A stretch of DNA of 64,000 nucleotides, from the NCBI GenBank assembly GCA_961205875.1, contig OY540814.1, forward strand, positions 24,682,151 through 24,746,150, read 5' to 3'. The notes beneath the pieces were generated by a model, which saw nothing but the letters and a program-made list of their open reading frames with translations, made no database searches and had not been told where the DNA came from. This DNA comes from Sialis fuliginosa (Eukaryota; Arthropoda; Insecta; Megaloptera; Sialidae). A program made the translations under genes and the position numbers. Shown piece after piece: positions 61,155 to 64,000 of the stretch. Within the stretch, counting starts at the first letter, position 1. The number at the start of each line of letters is the position of its first letter.

Positions 61155-61270
61155 ATATTATAAAATTAACTCTGTCTCTTTGTTACATGTTCACGGATAA
61201 ACCGCTGAACCGATCTTGATGAAATTTGGTAGGGAGATAGGTTGCATCTCGTATTATGGCTGGATCCAAG
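61155..61270 (+). repeat. Helitron/SINE-like repeat family C, partial
   Basis: AACTCTGTCTCTTTGTTACA, GATAAACCGCTGAACCGATC and GGTAGGGAGATAGG directly after the MITE at 60909-61151, which may have cut its left end. Confidence 0.6.
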
Positions 61271-61309
61271 AAATCAGAAGGCGTTGTGGGTGATTTTTTC
61301 GCCCAATGT

Positions 61310-61758
61310 GCGTTAATTAAATATACTAAATTAGAAATATTTGTTGTTATTTGATTACTTCCATTACTCAGTTATAATCTATGGACACTTAACTATAAAA
61401 CAGCTTAATTTGATGAAATTAATTATTAGTGTAATCTATTTATTAATTATTATTATATTATCATAGCATCTGCTTTACATTGTTTCAAATTTTACGAATC
61501 TTCATTTAATAACTTGTGTCGTAAGTACTTATCATTTTAGGTGCCCATTACTGGTTCTACTTTGTCCATTACTGGAATAAATAAATAAATAAATAAAAGG
61601 CTATAATTAAAAAAAACTATAATTGCGAACTTTGGTTTAATAAAGAGGAACTTATTTTATTAATAAGATGAAAAAAGAAGCCCATCAATTCCAAAAAACA
61701 GTATAAGTACCTTGTTCTTAAAGCGGCCAAGACTGGTGCCAATACCTTATATACAATA
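61310..61758 (-). repeat. MITE family B, long reversed copy
   Basis: TTAAATATACTAAATTAGAA through GTGTCGTAAGTACTTATCAT to CAAGACTGGTGCCAATACCT; only the right TIR is clear. Confidence 0.65.
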
Positions 61759-62460
61759 TAATGTACAAGTATATATATAATAAAATATCATAATGCGGTA
61801 TCTGTCAGTGCAGCGTTCAATAATCATTAATTACAATAACCGTGTACAGATGGAGCTGGTGTCGTTATGTCTGTGTGTGTGTGTGTGTGGGAGGGCTCGC
61901 CACCGCCACCTCGTCGGAGTAATCAATCTTAGTTGTGACAAGAAGTGTCGCGAGGTATCGGGTGTGTCCCATCATACCCCCCCCCCACCCCCACCCCCTC
62001 CCTTCCCCTCTCAGAAATGCCGCGTAACGTTTACCGTTCACAGGATATTCGTGTAAATAATATGAAATGTCAACCGCATTTATTTTAATTAAACTAAAAA
62101 AATTATCTATTTTTGATATAAGTTTCAGAATTACCATAACTGTTTTTACAAGTGATGTAGAACATATATGTATGTGTCCAACCTTTTGAACTTTCTGAAT
62201 ATAATACAAAATTAAAAACTGAGGACCTTTTTTTTAGTCAATGCAGGTTTATTTTTATTATCCTAACTATAAACTAAAAAGTTGTATTCTCCCAGTATCT
62301 GCCGCCCCCCAAAATTGTGCAGTAGCCCATGTTACCCATGCCTAAATCCGTCACTGCAGTATAAATGCTTGTAAGAAACTAGATTGGTTATTATATATAG
62401 TTTAACCGTTCCCCCTATCTAATATTAATGCGGTGCACCCGAGATTTAATTTTTTTATTT
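61759..62460. other. no gene; GT microsatellite and C-run
   Basis: (GT)n at 61872-61889 and a C-rich tract at 61977-62000. Reading frames on both strands here are simple-sequence artefacts. Confidence 0.5.
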
Positions 62461-62706
62461 ATTGCTTCCTCGTCATATCGAAGATACGAGAAATTTAGTG
62501 ATCAATGAAAAAAAAATGTTATCCGATTTCAAAATTTTAACTTTGATCTTTCCGTTTCAGGTCAAGACAAACACTTTTCGTTCCGTGTATGTCTGTACCC
62601 TGAATCCTTGTCACACGCATAACTCATGATCCATCGATAATTATAAAAATTGGTTACTTGGTGGGGTCTGGCTTGAGAACGGTCCGATTTCAAAATCATC
62701 AAAATT
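62461..62706 (-). repeat. interspersed repeat family A, reversed partial copy
   Basis: Starts ATTGCTTCCTCG and contains GACAAACACTTTTCGTTCCG, the reverse of the family A end; lost beyond CAAAATCATCAAAATTT. Confidence 0.75.
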
Positions 62707-64000
62707 TGAATTAGTTGATTTATTACCTACATCAACTCTCTTTGATTTTTATTGACATTTATACATATTTTTATCAATTACAAAATATTACTTTATACAA
62801 GCCTATAAATAACCTATATAACTAATTCTTCGAACAGTGAACGCCTCATCAAAATCTGTTAAGCAGATCGATCTAAATTTGTAATGGGTAAAACAGTTTT
62901 AAACAAAAAGAACTTAAGTGTATTAAATTAATAAAGGAGGGAGTGTGAAATTAATCACTTTATAAAAAGGTGAAGTTTGCAAGTTATATTGTAACTCAAT
63001 GTCTAGTATATTATAAAGCATTTTGTTTAGACCCAAGTCTTTTTTCCGGGCAATGCCTAATAACTCCGGGTTATCTAAAATAGAACAAATACTATTTTGA
63101 TTTATAATTTTATGATACACCTACATTATAAGCGAGCCTGACATTTTATATTAAGATAGATGAGTTCTATGAGTAATTAAGAATCAATTATTCAAACTAC
63201 ACCGCAGATATTTTAACATCTATAATCTACAAGATGGTAGCATGGCAATGATAGATATGGAAATAATTACCTATATTATTTAATTTGTACATAAATACAT
63301 GTGATAAGGGAACGTCTATTTCTTACGAGGTGATATATAGTGGAGTGGGGGGGCAGGGGTTCGTAAAATCTTACGAATCCAAAGCGTTTCATTCTACGTA
63401 TGTTTTCTTTTTCTAATTATTTTTTTAAGGAGTTACATACCTCCAGCTTTGGTGAAAATTAATATTTTAGAGTTGTATATCGATAAATGCAAACAATTAT
63501 CCATATCTTGAAGCTGTTATAATTAAATTCCAGTTGATCCAGTGGCATACGTCGGAAATATATACAAAAAATATTAATTTATGCAATTTTAACTTTTAAA
63601 TAATATTACAGAAATATCACAGTGGTTTTAAAAAGTTTAATAATACACAGTTACGTATTTGTTAACTGTGCAATCTTGGGCAAAAATAATTATTTCCCGC
63701 CCCATTTTCGGAGTACTTTATAATAAAATACAATATAAAAATCGATTGTCTCAGGCGGTAACTATACCCGTGATTTTTTTTATTGATAGAATTTATCTTT
63801 TTTTAGTTTTAGTTTATTTATAAGTCTAGAGGTTTTAAAAATAGAGTTGGGTTTAAATTTTTAAAAAAATTAAAAATACAAGCCTCCGCCCATGGATAAA
63901 ACTGCTGCAGCAAATATCCATAGCCACGTTGATGCGAATGCGACTGATTTGTTTTACAAAACGCAAATTGATTGAATGCCGCGTTTCACTTGATTATAAA
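62707..64000. other. AT-rich DNA, nothing recognised
   Basis: No supported exon, repeat arm or RNA gene. Confidence 0.4.

Overview
The window is AT-rich insect nuclear DNA, most likely from a moth or butterfly. Three interspersed repeats support this from memory of lepidopteran genomes: one starting ACCGACTT and ending GAAGTCGG (53348-53612), one starting GGGTTCCGTAG and ending near CACTTGGCCG (29252-29690), and Helitron/SINE-like copies ending GGGTAACAGCTAGT. No database search was possible, so order-level placement is inference; species is not called.

The one unmistakable gene is a Frizzled-2 type Wnt receptor (fz2) on the + strand. Its coding sequence is join(42066..42558, 42643..44123), 657 residues: signal peptide, ten-cysteine CRD, long linker, seven membrane segments, KTLDSW motif and a C-terminal PLSHV. 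An acceptor at 41899-41900 shows that at least one untranslated exon lies upstream. Immediately after its TGA stop (followed by C) the same frame stays open for 48 codons of gene-like composition before a TAA, a strong candidate for stop-codon readthrough.

Two further genes appear only when exons are spliced. One is a small cysteine-rich Kazal-like gene on the + strand, join(52739..52769, 54636..54779, 55359..55468), 94 residues, with a TATA box at -32, an initiator-like site and all introns in phase 1. The other is the 3' end of a minus-strand membrane-protein gene (40321-40625), two exons with a GC-AG intron and a poly(A) signal next to the stop.

The rest is intron or intergenic DNA packed with transposon remnants. 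Region 1 to 20 kb holds half of a long palindromic element, a six-copy 160-bp tandem array, a mariner remnant split by a hAT-type MITE, several TIR MITEs and the 3' end of a non-LTR retrotransposon. Region 20 to 40 kb is mostly repeats and anonymous AT-rich DNA, with a tRNA-like SINE and a complete copy of the palindromic element. Region 40 to 45 kb is the gene core. Region 45 to 64 kb has AT-rich DNA, a tandem array carrying eight AACCGGT motifs, an inverted pair of hAT MITEs with perfect 8-bp target duplications around the first Kazal-gene exon, and more MITEs. A GC-rich patch at 15440-15770 and a 29-nt exon-like unit at 17910-17938 are possible distal 5' pieces of fz2, which would make most of the left half of the window fz2 intron. 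The genes share no visible operon-like logic; fz2 acts in Wnt reception at the plasma membrane and the Kazal-like product would act outside the cell.
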